Position numbers and translations under genes: made by a program. 64,000 bases of DNA from Neopestalotiopsis rosae (taxonomy: Eukaryota; Ascomycota; Sordariomycetes; Amphisphaeriales; Sporocadaceae): assembly GCA_023078685.1 (NCBI GenBank), contig JALGAS010000011.1, forward strand, positions 1-64,000, in the 5' to 3' direction. Shown here one piece after another: positions 34,441 to 45,074 of the stretch. The notes below the pieces were generated by a model that did no database searches, was not told the origin of the DNA, and was given only the letters and a program-made list of their open reading frames with translations. Within the stretch, counting starts at the first letter, position 1. Each line of letters opens with the position of its first letter.

Positions 34441-34801
34441 AAATCAGAACTGGCTCTTAAATGTTTCTAATAATATCGTCAGTCGGAGATGCCAAGTGAA
34501 GAGATATGAGAGCGGTCATCAATATATGCGTACTCAGAGAAGGTGCAAATAACATCAATTAAAATGGTGTCTTGGTTGAAGGGTCTTTTGGCATCTAAAA
34601 CTCATTCTAAAGGTTTCATGTGGTGGAGGAAGTCATGTTGTCATTCGATCAAAGCTCCTGTACCACCAACTTGCCCTTGTTTTTGACAGCTCCGCCATAA
34701 TTTGCACCTGATCTCACGCTGCTCAATGGGGTGCCAGTCTGTAGGTAAGTCAACCAATCTTCCACCATTTCTAGTGCCATTGCTGGCTGGTCGAACGGAA
34801 C
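34441..34801. other. Intergenic region between convergent genes
   Basis: 361 bp holding the 3' ends of two convergent genes. No feature seen. Confidence 0.5.
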
Positions 34802-35845
34802 CTAGAATCTCGGATTAGACATGATGTTGGCCAGAACCATTGAAGGGCCCCGACTTACCAAATGTCCGGCTTCCTCAAGCTCTATCAGTGTCAATGACTT
34901 TGCACTCTTGATCCGGCCACCAGGGCCGTCGGCCGCCGTTCTGTACGGTAGGTTTAACCACGGTACAGCGTTGAACTCGACATTGCCCCGCCACTGAAGG
35001 CTTTCCAGTGTTTGCTGCACGCCGAGTGGACTGCAAACGATATCCGCCACGCCAACATAGTAGAGGATATCTACTGGGCGCTCCGTAGCTTTCGAGACAT
35101 GATTCAATATGTCTTCCAATTCCCGGACAGAGGAAGAATGATAGTCGCCAGCGGCAATGTATCTATTCGCCGTCGGCAAGTTCAGAAGCGACCAATTTGA
35201 CTTCATACCTCCCGTCATATACTGCAGATCAAGTAGTTCGTGCAATTTGGGTGAGTTAAGATATTCAATCAGCGGGGGCATCTTTCCAAAACAAGTTCCA
35301 TCTTCATTGCAATTCCGCAGTCTCCGGTCAAAAGCACTCCGAGTAGTGTTGTTTTCAACAATGTCTGCAAACTGTTCTTTGCAAATCGAGTTCGTACCAA
35401 TACACATATCAACGTCTCGTGTAGCGGCGCATGTCTTGAGAGCTGTTTTGCATCTATCGACTAAAGGAAGAAGATAGTCGCATACAGACTGGTCGAGGTG
35501 TGGAGGGTAACCGCGGTATTCGTAGCAGGCCACCCTATCAAATTGTCTAGCAGTCAGCTCCGTTTCGCAGAATGCTAGAGAGATCTCGAAAGCGCTCGGA
35601 GCAAATATACAGTAGAAGAGCTCATTCCCGTGGGTGACTTCCACCTTGCCCGTCCACTGCCGCGATCCGGCGGCGCAAACGCTATCGTCTTGCTCAAATT
35701 TGGTGAATCTTTTGGGAATCGCTCCATGTTGATCTAGAATAGGCGCGTCGTGTTTGTTCAACACGGACTGACCAACTTCATGCTGTACATTTGAAACTTT
35801 ATGTTGTGGGATGGCCAACAATGTTTGGAGCAGTAAAGACAGCAT
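34802..35845 (-). CDS. Serine carboxypeptidase-like (S10) protein lacking the catalytic Ser region
   Basis: A single ORF of 347 residues with a short hydrophobic N-terminus (MLSLLLQTLLAIP), likely a signal peptide. The C-terminal half fits peptidase family S10: DILYYVGVADIVCSPLG carries the catalytic Asp context and LIELEEAGHLVSRGPS the catalytic His context. The N-terminal pieces are degenerate (LFYCIFAPSAF in place of the family's LFFWFFES-like strand). The sequence then jumps to the family's helical, Cys-rich insertion (CYEYRG...CDYLLPLVDRCKTALKTC). The whole block with WLNGGPGCSS and the nucleophile GESYAG is absent. S10 enzymes are normally 450-550 residues. It is either a decayed gene that kept its frame or a non-catalytic derivative. 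Confidence 0.65.
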   Translation of the reverse strand: MLSLLLQTLLAIPQHKVSNVQHEVGQSVLNKHDAPILDQHGAIPKRFTKFEQDDSVCAAGSRQWTGKVEVTHGNELFYCIFAPSAFEISLAFCETELTARQFDRVACYEYRGYPPHLDQSVCDYLLPLVDRCKTALKTCAATRDVDMCIGTNSICKEQFADIVENNTTRSAFDRRLRNCNEDGTCFGKMPPLIEYLNSPKLHELLDLQYMTGGMKSNWSLLNLPTANRYIAAGDYHSSSVRELEDILNHVSKATERPVDILYYVGVADIVCSPLGVQQTLESLQWRGNVEFNAVPWLNLPYRTAADGPGGRIKSAKSLTLIELEEAGHLVSRGPSMVLANIMSNPRF

Positions 35846-36580
35846 CTCGACTAGCTTTGCTTAAATGAAGTGACTGACTGTACAGCATCACTGTCGGCCT
35901 GGAGATCAATAGCTGTGGCTGCGACTCATCCACGAAGAAATATTGCATTCACTAGGTTACCTCTTGTCTATTTTGCTAGCTTTGTAGTTCTCGTCGTGTT
36001 GGTATACTCGGCACGAGGTCCTATCTTGCGCTCGACAGCAACCAGAGCCGCCGCGTTGATAGCTGGGGCGGCTAGCTTGCCTAAAGAGGCAATGCAATGC
36101 ACCAGCTTAGGTTGTAGTGGTGGAGCCGGATGATCCCCCCCCCCCCCCCCCGTTACAGACCCATCAGTCGGATCGGGTATTATGGTCGGCGAATGGTTCA
36201 TGCAGGCTGCGTGCCACTCTGTATAGCAGTAAAGACGGTATACGGTCGGGCGCATCCGTGACGAGCACTCAATGGATAGACAATTTGTCATACCTTTTCC
36301 CAAACGTGCCGCGTCAATGCACGCAGAATGTTTACTGCCGGACGTTGTGTCGCGGCTAGGGATCTAGAGAGTGGCTGCGCTTCCGTCGTCGCTTGCGTTT
36401 TCTGTCAGCGGCGTTGCGACCTCACATTTTCGGCTATCAGTTTCGCTTCCCGAGTGATATGCGACAAACCTGTTCCTGAGGCCGCTTGCAAAGACTCTCA
36501 GACGTTGCCTTTGGAGTAGGTTTTATCACACAAGCTTCCTCTCTACTAGACGCCCCTTGCAACACCTCCATTTGATGAAT
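35846..36580. other. Intergenic region with a 17-bp C run
   Basis: Contains an uninterrupted run of 17 C at 36135-36151. Otherwise mixed sequence without a supportable gene; both flanking genes point away from it, so it holds two promoters. Confidence 0.5.
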
Positions 36581-37247
36581 ATGACTTCTCCCACAGTAGT
36601 CTTCGCGGAGAATGCGCCCAGGCCACTACCGCAATTCTCTCAGGCTGTGAAACACAATGGCATCATTTACATCTCTGGCAATATTGGGCTTGATGCGACA
36701 GTCTGGAAACTGGTGGATGGTGGTGTGAAGGAGCAAACGGCAAGTCTACCACAGTCTTACTTAGTCGTTTTCCCTGACCTTTCTTTGGGGTCTGCGCCGT
36801 GCTGTTTGCGCGACTGTGGTCTACGCATACAGTTCAGCTAGTAACGATCAATGAGCTGACCTATGGGCTTTTGCACAGAGACAAGCACTCAAGAACATAG
36901 CTGCTATCCTCGAGAAGGACAACAGCAGCTGGTCGCAAGTTCTAAAGGTCAACATATTTCTTACCGAGATGTCGAATTTCGCAGCAATGAATGAGGCATG
37001 GGATGAGGCTTTTACGGCCGGATACAAGCCTGTAAGTGATTGACTGATACCTGCCCAGTTGCAAAAGTCCGGAAGAAAAAGAACCTGTTATATCTAGAGT
37101 TCAAGTACCATTGAAAGGTATCAATTGTGGCAAGAAATTTGGTGAACTAATCTGTTGACACAGTGCCGCACCTGCGTCGCTGTCAAGGAGTTGCCATTCG
37201 ACGCATTGGTGGAGATTGAGTGCACCGCAATTTCAGGAACAGAGTAA
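36581..37247 (+). CDS. RidA/YjgF/UK114-family reactive imine deaminase
   Basis: Three exons: 36581-36739, 36879-37031 and 37164-37247, giving 131 residues, the usual length for RidA. Motifs: PLPQFSQAVKHNGIIYISGNIGLD near the start, EQTRQALKNI across the first junction, KVNIFLTEMSNFAAMNEAW, and RTCVAVKELP...VEIECTAI. The Arg in RTCV and the Glu in EIECTA correspond to the substrate-binding Arg and the catalytic-site Glu of RidA. The family hydrolyses reactive 2-aminoacrylate-type imines released by PLP enzymes, and forms trimers in cytosol or mitochondria. Intron 1 is GC-AG (ACG/GCAAGT); intron 2 is GT-AG. I chose the ATG at 36581; two more in-frame ATGs lie up to 24 bases upstream. Confidence 0.85.
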
Positions 37248-37663
37248 AACACAATTGATGCAGCAGTATGAGACTAAGTAGCTTCAATATTCGACGATGG
37301 AGATGATGCATGTTCGAAGACTGTTTCTTCTTTGGGAATGTCTTGAGATGCAAGTCTTCGTTCCAGTATGTTCTAAATTTTAATTCAGTCAATACACACT
37401 TCTGACATCATATGCTGCGTAATGATCCAACATGTCCCAGCGCTAAATCAATGTTTGTCATCTTCACTCAGCAATTTCCTGAAATACTGCGATAGCCCGG
37501 ACTTCACGCAATCGCACCATACCTACCAGCTTCACATGCGGGCACTGAGTTAGTCCGGAGTTAGTGACTGTGCCGCTTTCCACCGTTTCGGAAGTGGGGA
37601 CTAATTTGCCATTATTCGTGATCGCACAGGCAGCCATATCATAAAAGGTTGACACGCGCCACC
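37248..37663. other. Intergenic region
   Basis: 416 bp between the RidA stop and the next ATG, which sits in a good context (caccATGG). Nothing else recognised. Confidence 0.5.
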
Positions 37664-39057
37664 ATGGAACGCCTGCCGGACGAGATTTGGCTCGAGATCG
37701 TTGCCGGTCTCGGTGATTCGCATCACGCGCTTGCGAGTTTTGCTCGCGTCTCCCGCAAGTGCTATCACCTGGTACACCCGCAGCTGTATGAGCGGCTGCC
37801 GCCACGGGGCGCGGCTTGGCACATCTCTCCGCTTCTGGTCCGGACGCTGTGCGAGAATGCGGCGATTGCGAATCTCGTACGCGACGGCGATTTTTCAGAG
37901 GCGGTCAAATATGATTTCCAGGCACATGAAGTCCTGCCCGCGGTCCAGGCCTGCGCCAGGCTTCCGGACGACTTTAAGAGTGTCCTTGTCACAGACGCGG
38001 AAGAAAGCGACGTCCCCGACTGGGGTGCGCTCCTCGTGGCGCTGCTTCCCAACCTGGAGGAGCTAGGAATTGTGGTACGGCGGGTGCAATACTAAGAGCA
38101 TTCAAGCGTATTATTATCTCTAAACAACTGGGGCTTTGCTGACACATCAGTGCGGGACAGATAGCATTTGATCAATCACCGCTCAAGAAGGCGTTGGACG
38201 TAAACCGTCTCCCTAGACTCCGGGCGTTATATGCCCAGCACTGGGACACGGAAAATGCGGCCGACATGTGGAGGCTGATGCCCGAGCTATTTCAGGTCGG
38301 TGCGGCCACGCTGGAGACTTTCACGGGGCTTTCCAACGACTGGTCGCTCGAGTTCAGCGACGCCATGACCGAGCCGTCTGACAGCACCACCGCGACTGTG
38401 GCACATAATACACTCAAGGATCTGACCCTGGAGAACGCGGTGTTCGATCAGCCCGGGCTCGGGCGCCTGCTAGCTGCCTGCCCGCGGCTCACTGCTCTGC
38501 GCATTCACTGGGGCGACGCCTGTGCTAGCGACTCCGATGAGCTGGATGTGCCAGGGACAGGGTGGGCGATTCGCCAGCACTCGGCTGCCACACTAGAGAT
38601 TCTCATGCTTAATCACATAGACCATGTCGCTTATGGAGAAGTGACGGAAGGCATCGGCTCCCTGCAAAGTATGAAGCAACTTCGCAAGCTGTACCTAACT
38701 CACGACTTGCTGGCAGGCGTGGCAACTGGGGACTCGAACGGCCGAGGTAATCCTCATGATAGAGACGCTCTGGTGCGCTTGCTGCCGGCTTCTCTCGAGG
38801 AGCTATACCTGGGGGACAGCGGCTCCCCGCCCCCGCCCCATGTATTGACGACACAGGTGCGGCGGCTACTGGGGGCTCGTCAAGAGTTCCCGAAACTGAT
38901 GCGGGTTCAGCTGAGCGGTCTCGATCCTGTGGGATCCGGCATGGATGGATGGACCGACTATGGATGGACGGCGACAGTCGTGAATCTAGGAAATGCTTCA
39001 TATTACCTCGAACCGTTCATAACTAATCCGATCCGTTTGGAGAGGATGAAACACTGA
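37664..39057 (+). CDS. F-box/LRR-like protein
   Basis: Two exons, 37664-38074 and 38161-39057, with an 86-bp intron (donor GTACGG, branch GCTGAC, acceptor GACAG), giving 435 residues. An F-box-like start, MERLPDEIWLEIVAGLGDS with SFARVSRKCYHLVHPQLYERL, occupies the first 50 residues. The remainder has irregular Leu-rich segments (LPNLEELGIVV, LPRLRALYAQ, LKDLTLENAVF, LPASLEELYLGD) typical of fungal F-box/LRR proteins. It probably serves as a substrate adaptor of an SCF ubiquitin ligase. The ORF at 37649 begins slightly earlier, but the ATG at 37664 has the better context and starts exactly at the F-box. Confidence 0.7.
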
Positions 39058-39829
39058 TTTGAATCCGGACTGAGGGAGTGGTTTAATATGTTGATGAGTG
39101 TACAGACAGAAAGTTAATCGTAGAAGAGCGTTCAAGCAGAGATATGCACCCACATGGGATCGGTTCTTGGTCGAATGCTTGCATAGATAGATAATGACCC
39201 CCCAAGACCAACATAGTCGCAACCTATTCCTCATGACGAAGCTGTCTGGTGCTCGTAACCCATGCCGCCTCGAAATCCCCAGAAATACCTTACCATGTCC
39301 CGAACAGCTCGAGATGCGTGCGCAGGATGCTATCGATGACACCATAGCCGAACTTCCGCCCGAAGTCCAGCGATGCACCCAAGCATCCGATACCCTCGCC
39401 GATGTCGCAATCATGATGCCCTTTCTCGTTTTGTTGCAGCGTATCCAAACCAGATTCCTGCGCATCGAATTCTACAAAGCCTTTCTCAGTGTTTGCACGG
39501 CATAGTATTCAACAGCATGATCTAATCAGGTGCAATAACAACCACGACGTCAGTGAGAGACTGAAGGCCCTGAAGTCACGAGACTTATTTAAATTTTACC
39601 AGAGATTTCTTCGCTGTTCGTTCAATATCCCCGATGTTCGTGCTACCGCTTCGTAAGTAGCTATTGGGCACGATGAAATTCAGTCAATTGGTATGCACCA
39701 TGATTGTAGGAAATATTTCCAAAAGGTTTATTGTCTCACACTAGATGTAGTTGATGGTAAGGAAAAGGGAATTTCTAGTGCTAGACATGAGAAGTCGCAA
39801 TTGACAATTGCTAAAAAGACTTTCTGAGC
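39058..39829. other. Intergenic region between convergent genes
   Basis: A plus-strand ORF of about 100 residues (39194-39505) and a longer opposite-strand one overlap here, but neither shows a domain, signal peptide or codon bias. I do not call either. Confidence 0.45.
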
Positions 39830-41407
39830 TCAATCAGAGCTAGGCGCATCCCACACCACCTCCAAAGTCGACACCAAAGATCGCCCCGGGCAGACGACTC
39901 GGTGGAGAACGAATCTGTCATCAGCCGCTTTCAGTAGCGCCTTCCATTCATGCAGATATCTGTTGCGACCGTTGAATGAAGCCCCAGCGTTGAGATCCAT
40001 CGCTCTGCAGGCACGTGTTAGCACAAGTCCACACGGTGGTCATAACAAACAAGACGCGACACACCTCAATTCGCGATCTCTCCACAGAGGGATGTCGCCC
40101 GGTTCGGGCATCACCAAGTCTTGGATAAGGAGTTTCGCTCCAGGTCGGAGAGCAGGGATTTGGGCTTTCAAAATTTGGACCGCCTTCTTATCAGGCCAGA
40201 TCTGAAAGACCATGCGGAAGAGATAAACGTCAGCTTGCACAGTCTGCGTATCGAACATCTTGTGCGCTTGAAATTCGATACGTCCCTGGACCTCATTCGG
40301 TACATTGGCATCTGCGCCCGTGATTGCCTTCTCCATGTCTTGGACGAGCAGCAGCTTGATGTCGCCAAAGGTCTTTGCCAGTTCTATGGCAATGTCGCCT
40401 CGGGATCCGCCGACGTGGACAACGAGCGCGTTGCCCAAAGAAGCCCAGTCATAGAGCTTGGAGACCTCTGCATTGGCGAAGCCGGGAAAATGATCGTGGG
40501 CTTTGATCCCATTCACAAGGCGCATTGCACGTGCGTGGTCGGCGCCGAGTACCTCGAAAATTGACTTGTCAGTGTTGTTGGCAAGTGAGAAGCCCTGCAC
40601 TTATCAGCATAAAAGATTTCATTTACCAACGCTTCATGGCTGTGTGTCGATACAGCCGATGCCGACGGATCTAAAATAGACGTACAGTATGGTTGGACTC
40701 TTCTGACCCTGGCCACTTCTGGATTGCATCCAGCATCTGCAGTAGAGTATCAACGTCAGTCAATCTGTAGACAACTCTCAATCACGGTGCACAAGTTGGT
40801 ACGCTTACCCTTGTAGCAGCTGGCCATCCTTCCTGAGCACCAAAGCTGAGCCAGTTGTTCACGTATGGAAGAGTGAAGTACTTGGACATCTTTGTATGAG
40901 CGACCATGCCAGGCTCGGGCTCCTGGAAGATACGCATGGACATCGCGTGCCTGAGCAGACGTCTGACTAGAGCTTCATCAAGGCTTGTCTTCTCGGCAAT
41001 CTCACCGAAGGAGACTTGTCCACCAGCAGGGACAATGTCAGCAATGTAGAACCGGCATATCGCATCAATGCTGATAGCATTGGTAGTCTAGAGAAAAGTC
41101 AGCCCACATAATGGTTGTGATGCTAATGAGAGTCGCCTACAGCAGTGGACTTGAAAGCTAGTGGAATAGGTTCCATGAGCAACTCTTGTAACTCGGCTGC
41201 CGCGTCAATAACGACATCTTGAAGGTGGAATGCGTTGGAAGGCAAACGCTCGGCGCTTTCCTCATCGAAGGATGGCGAATCCACTCCCTGGGCGGACAGA
41301 AGGTCTTGCAGCTCTGTGACAGAAGCACTGATCTTGGCAGCTAATTCGACGATCCTGGGGGTCATTTTGGGGGATACCATGGTTTTCGAGGATTGAATCG
41401 AAGACAT
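39830..41407 (-). CDS. SAM-dependent O-methyltransferase, secondary-metabolism type
   Basis: Five exons: 41141-41407, 40809-41087, 40686-40736 (51 bp), 40065-40594 and 39830-40004, giving 433 residues. The N-terminal half is a winged-helix dimerisation domain (GGQVSFGEIAEKTSLDEALVRRLLRHAM). The C-terminal half is a Methyltransf_2 fold: SAM loop VVHVGGSRGDIAIELAK, acidic residue in LLLVQDMEKAI, MFDTQTVQADVYLFRMVFQIWPD, and LLIQDLVMPEPG. In this family the catalytic base is the His of the (L/F)HxW motif; here the motif reads FQIW, so that His is Gln. The protein fits fungal enzymes that methylate aromatic polyketide or alkaloid hydroxyls. No synthase lies nearby, so the substrate is unknown. 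Confidence 0.85.
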
Positions 41408-43250
41408 CTGAGGGATAGTTGAGGAAGGTCAAAATGACAGGCGTTAAGAACAATGGTTGCCCATATTTATGTGCACTGGATAGTGGTTGGAATCTTCAGG
41501 TATTAGAGAGGTCTGGCTACGTCACCCAGCCGGTTGGCCGGATTCGTTGTTCAATACGAAATAGCAGAGGCATTGCATATGATCGTTACGTACCAATATA
41601 GGCTCAATCTATTCACTGACCTATGGACTCGGATGCTGCTCCGGATTCACTAAATGCTTCACCGTGCAGGTAATTCACAGCCCCGCGCAGCGATCGACAT
41701 ACTCAATCATATTGCACAGATGCCGTTGGGACAGATGCTGTTGGCACAGATGCTGTTGGCCAATCATTTCGAAGGAATGAACAACATCCTTGGCTTGGTT
41801 CTTTTGGCACAAGGAGAAACGCGGGAACAACAAGGGTTCGCACGGCAAACACTCCCACTCTGGCCCCTGTGCCTCAGCCCTAAGTGGATTGAGTGCAGAG
41901 AGGCGGGGTGAGGGGCGAGAGCAGTGCAGCAAGCAAAGGACTCTGCGAAACAAGGGCTTCAAGGTTCTCAAGCCTCTAAGTATACCCTAGCTGTGAAAAA
42001 GATGAGCATCTCCAAACTACGGATGGATTGGTACCGGTATCTTGACCTAATCGAAGAAAGTTCTTTTGCAAGGTAGCAACCAAAGCTCGATAGCCGTAAA
42101 AATGAGCGCACTGGCTGGCTAGTAGCAATTGCTCTTATGTCATCAACGTGAGACCTTTTAGTAGAATAATCCGTTCAATGCATATAGTCACTCTCGAGCT
42201 GCTGGGATTGTAGGTCAAAATTGCTGCCGTTATTTATTTTCGTGGCATCGAAAGTCAGATACGCTCTGTTGACCAGTACTTCCGCACGCTCGGCGAAATT
42301 GCGGAAGTTATAATGATGTTTTGTGCATCATACATGGGAATTTCACTATGCTTCCCGTAAGCGTGGGTCACAGCCTGATGTGATCAGACATCGTGGTCAT
42401 CGCAAATCAATATCAAGTCACTGAAAAGCTTCTCCTCTGCGAGCATCCATGGATTTTGTCTTGATGTTACAGTGTATTCGGACATACAACTAATCGGCTG
42501 CTGTGACGTGACGTAGTATGACCCGCCGCAGATCAACTGCTTGGGTATATTGGATAGCTTTTCAGCGCATCTCTTTTACAGCTCGATAGGATCAACTCAA
42601 TCTACTTTCGTTGCGTTTACAATCATTTATTCCCCTTCGTCATTGGCTCAGGTGAGAGCTGCAGACTTTGGTGGAGTAACCCTTAACATCCGATTTTATT
42701 CACTTCAATACAATACAGCTCTATATTTTTTATAGTAAAGTCTTATTTTCGTTATAGTCCGTATTTTGGAAAATCTTGGATCATTTGTTTGCGCCTTGAT
42801 CGAGATGCTTTCTGGTGCCAAGCAGTCAGCTGAGGGAGCATATGATCACTCAGGCTGTTGTCCACTTTGACATCGGTCATCGCATACTATAGCGGCTAGT
42901 CTCCGAGAAAGGCTTGCTCTAGATGCCTCTGGATGCCATTGAGCGAGATGAGCGGACCGCCCCGGCTAGCCCCAGCGCACACGATTTGCTCCTGGAACTT
43001 ACCTTTTCGAGAGTTACTAGCCCCAGACAGAATCTAGCTTCGCCAAAAACGGGCTTGGCTGGCTTTTATACAAAGCAGTGATCGCAGCTGAAAACTAGCG
43101 TCAGGAGATGCGACTAGTAGTGCATAGTTGCTTAATGTGGCTTGACGGTAATGTCCTGGCAAAGAATACAAAACTTCGTCAATGCCATCAAGAATTATCG
43201 GAGTTTGTCATCTCTTCTCATCGTTGTCACAATCACTGTCACTCTTTTAG
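41408..43250. other. Intergenic region with a 3 x 15-bp repeat
   Basis: 1.8 kb without a supportable gene. Three head-to-tail copies of acagatg(c/t)(c/t)gttgg(g/c) occur at 41716-41760; they keep a small plus-strand ORF open but no domain is visible. The part left of 41500 is the O-methyltransferase promoter side. Confidence 0.5.
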
Positions 43251-44558
43251 TGTTATTTCCAACGCTCCTTCACCGCCGCTGGCATCGCGGTGTCCTTTTT
43301 TGGTCAAAGCAATGGCAAGCCGTGCAAGCAACTGCCGCATTCTTCCCCATCTTTGTCAACAATCGTTGACAGTACTTCGACCGTTTTGTCGTATACCGCC
43401 ACTCTTTCTTCGATTTCGCCGTCCCTTCCAACAATTAGCGTCACTCCAGATGTCTCGCTGTCAACCAGCAGCTTTGAGTCTGCTTCGACCTTCAACTCTG
43501 AAGTTAGCTCTACAGTCACACTCGAGCCCATCTCTACAATCACCATTGAACCCACCTTCACTTCAAGCGATGAGCCTACATCTACCAGCAGCCTGGATTC
43601 TTCCTCCTCGAGCAGTGTAGATGTCACTTCAAGCATCGTGGACTCTACCAGCAGCATTGATGAGCCTACCTCGACCAGCGTGGAGCCCACCTCTTCAAGT
43701 GTCATCGAGCCCATCTCTACTAGTACCACCGAGTCTACTTCTACCAGCAGCATCGAGACTTCATCTACCAGCAGCGACGAGGCCACGTCAACAAGCAGTG
43801 TAGAACCTATCTCTACCAGCACTACTGAGTCCGCTTCTACGAGCAGTGCTGATATTACCACGTCAAGCGCTGAGACTGTATCTACCACCAGCGTTGAATC
43901 AACTTCGACTAGCAGCCTTGGGATCACCTCGAGCGCTATTGAGCCTACTTCAACCAGCAGTGCCGAGACTACCTCCAGCGATGTTGAGTCTACGTCGACC
44001 AGCAGTGCTGAGATCACATCATCAGCCACACCCGAAGTTACCAGTTCAGCCGATCCCACCACTACAGAGGTCACATCTTCAAGCACTACGAGCGATGTCG
44101 CTACCTCGACAAGCAGTCTGGCTCCCATCATAACCAGCTACAGCCTCGCATCCGCCAACTCGGTCAGCTCCGCCGCTAATGGCCACACCATCAAGTATAA
44201 ACCTATCTCCGCCGGTGGCTACATCCTATACCTCACAACCACTAACACCGCATGGATCGACGGAACCTTTTACCTCGACGAAGGCACGAACTATCTTATG
44301 GTCGGTGACTTGTACATCGCCACCACTTCGACGAGAGCGCTGTATGCCGTAGCTGCCAGTGAAATAAACACCTCCGTGACTCGAATCACCTGTACCTCAC
44401 CAGTGCGCCAGGGCGAAGCTCTGTCCTGCTCCACAGCGGACGGTCTGCGTACTCAGATTGCCACCTATACGAGTGTCTCCTCCAATATGGCCCTTTACAT
44501 CGTCAAGCCTAGTGATATCAGCTCAACTCTCGTAGCGGTTGATTTGATTGCCAACTAG
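43251..44558 (+). CDS. Ser/Thr-rich mucin-like wall or secreted protein (start not resolved)
   Basis: An open frame from 43251 to a stop at 44558. About 260 residues are Ser/Thr-rich imperfect repeats of the type (V/A)E(P/T/S)xSTSS, as in heavily O-mannosylated fungal wall proteins. A globular C-terminal domain of about 140 residues follows, with two Cys (RITCTSPVRQGEALSCS). No in-frame ATG precedes the repeats, so the 5' end is missing from this frame. A good acceptor (CACTCTTTTAG) ends at 43250, which suggests an upstream exon. Alternatively, a different frame from the ATG at 43151 carries a hydrophobic segment (SSLLIVVTITVTLLVLF) that a one-base shift would join to the repeats. No GPI signal is visible. 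An adhesin or matrix role is inferred. Confidence 0.6.
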   Translation, partial: CYFQRSFTAAGIAVSFFGQSNGKPCKQLPHSSPSLSTIVDSTSTVLSYTATLSSISPSLPTISVTPDVSLSTSSFESASTFNSEVSSTVTLEPISTITIEPTFTSSDEPTSTSSLDSSSSSSVDVTSSIVDSTSSIDEPTSTSVEPTSSSVIEPISTSTTESTSTSSIETSSTSSDEATSTSSVEPISTSTTESASTSSADITTSSAETVSTTSVESTSTSSLGITSSAIEPTSTSSAETTSSDVESTSTSSAEITSSATPEVTSSADPTTTEVTSSSTTSDVATSTSSLAPIITSYSLASANSVSSAANGHTIKYKPISAGGYILYLTTTNTAWIDGTFYLDEGTNYLMVGDLYIATTSTRALYAVAASEINTSVTRITCTSPVRQGEALSCSTADGLRTQIATYTSVSSNMALYIVKPSDISSTLVAVDLIAN

Positions 44559-45074
44559 AAAATCAAGTTCAATCATGCATACCATGAGCCAATACTACCA
44601 AGCCTCCACATAAGTAGCATAGAAGCTGCGATAATGCATAATGATATACATTAATATATACTACTAATGGCGAGACTTTTTACTTTGATAAATGGCGACG
44701 GTTCATGTTTCTATACCTTCCATTAACTTGTGGTATCAGATTGATATTTGCTGCATTGTTGCATTTGCTCAAACTTTGCTCAGCTGTTTCCAATCGATCA
44801 GGATGACCACGGAAATGCTAACCTTAGAACATTTAGATCCATGCAAAACGACACGGCGATCGTATTCTCAATTTTTGTATGGCCCTGGAGTGCTAACTAT
44901 GCATCCATCTACTATCTGACCGTAATTGGAGGCAAGTCCCTCTAGAAAGACAAATGAACTTTTGTAGGCATTGCATATCTAATTCTTGTTTCTAATACAT
45001 CCAATTTATGCTCACATCCCTTGTCTCGAAGCAATATCCTGGGCAAAGTCAATTTTTCTTTGCGCTTCAATTGA
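44559..45074. other. Intergenic region between convergent genes
   Basis: 516 bp, AT-rich at 44630-44700. No feature seen. Confidence 0.45.

Noticed and set aside
36135..36151. 17-bp C homopolymer as a functional element
   Set aside because: No gene or flanking symmetry ties it to a function, and run length is unreliable in sequencing data.
39194..39505. 103-residue plus-strand ORF and the longer overlapping minus-strand ORF
   Set aside because: No domain, no splice pattern, no codon bias; they contradict each other.
43304..44131. 275-residue minus-strand ORF opposite the Ser/Thr-rich gene
   Set aside because: It is the shadow of a repetitive Ser/Thr frame: Val/Leu/Glu-rich, low complexity, with no signal or domain.
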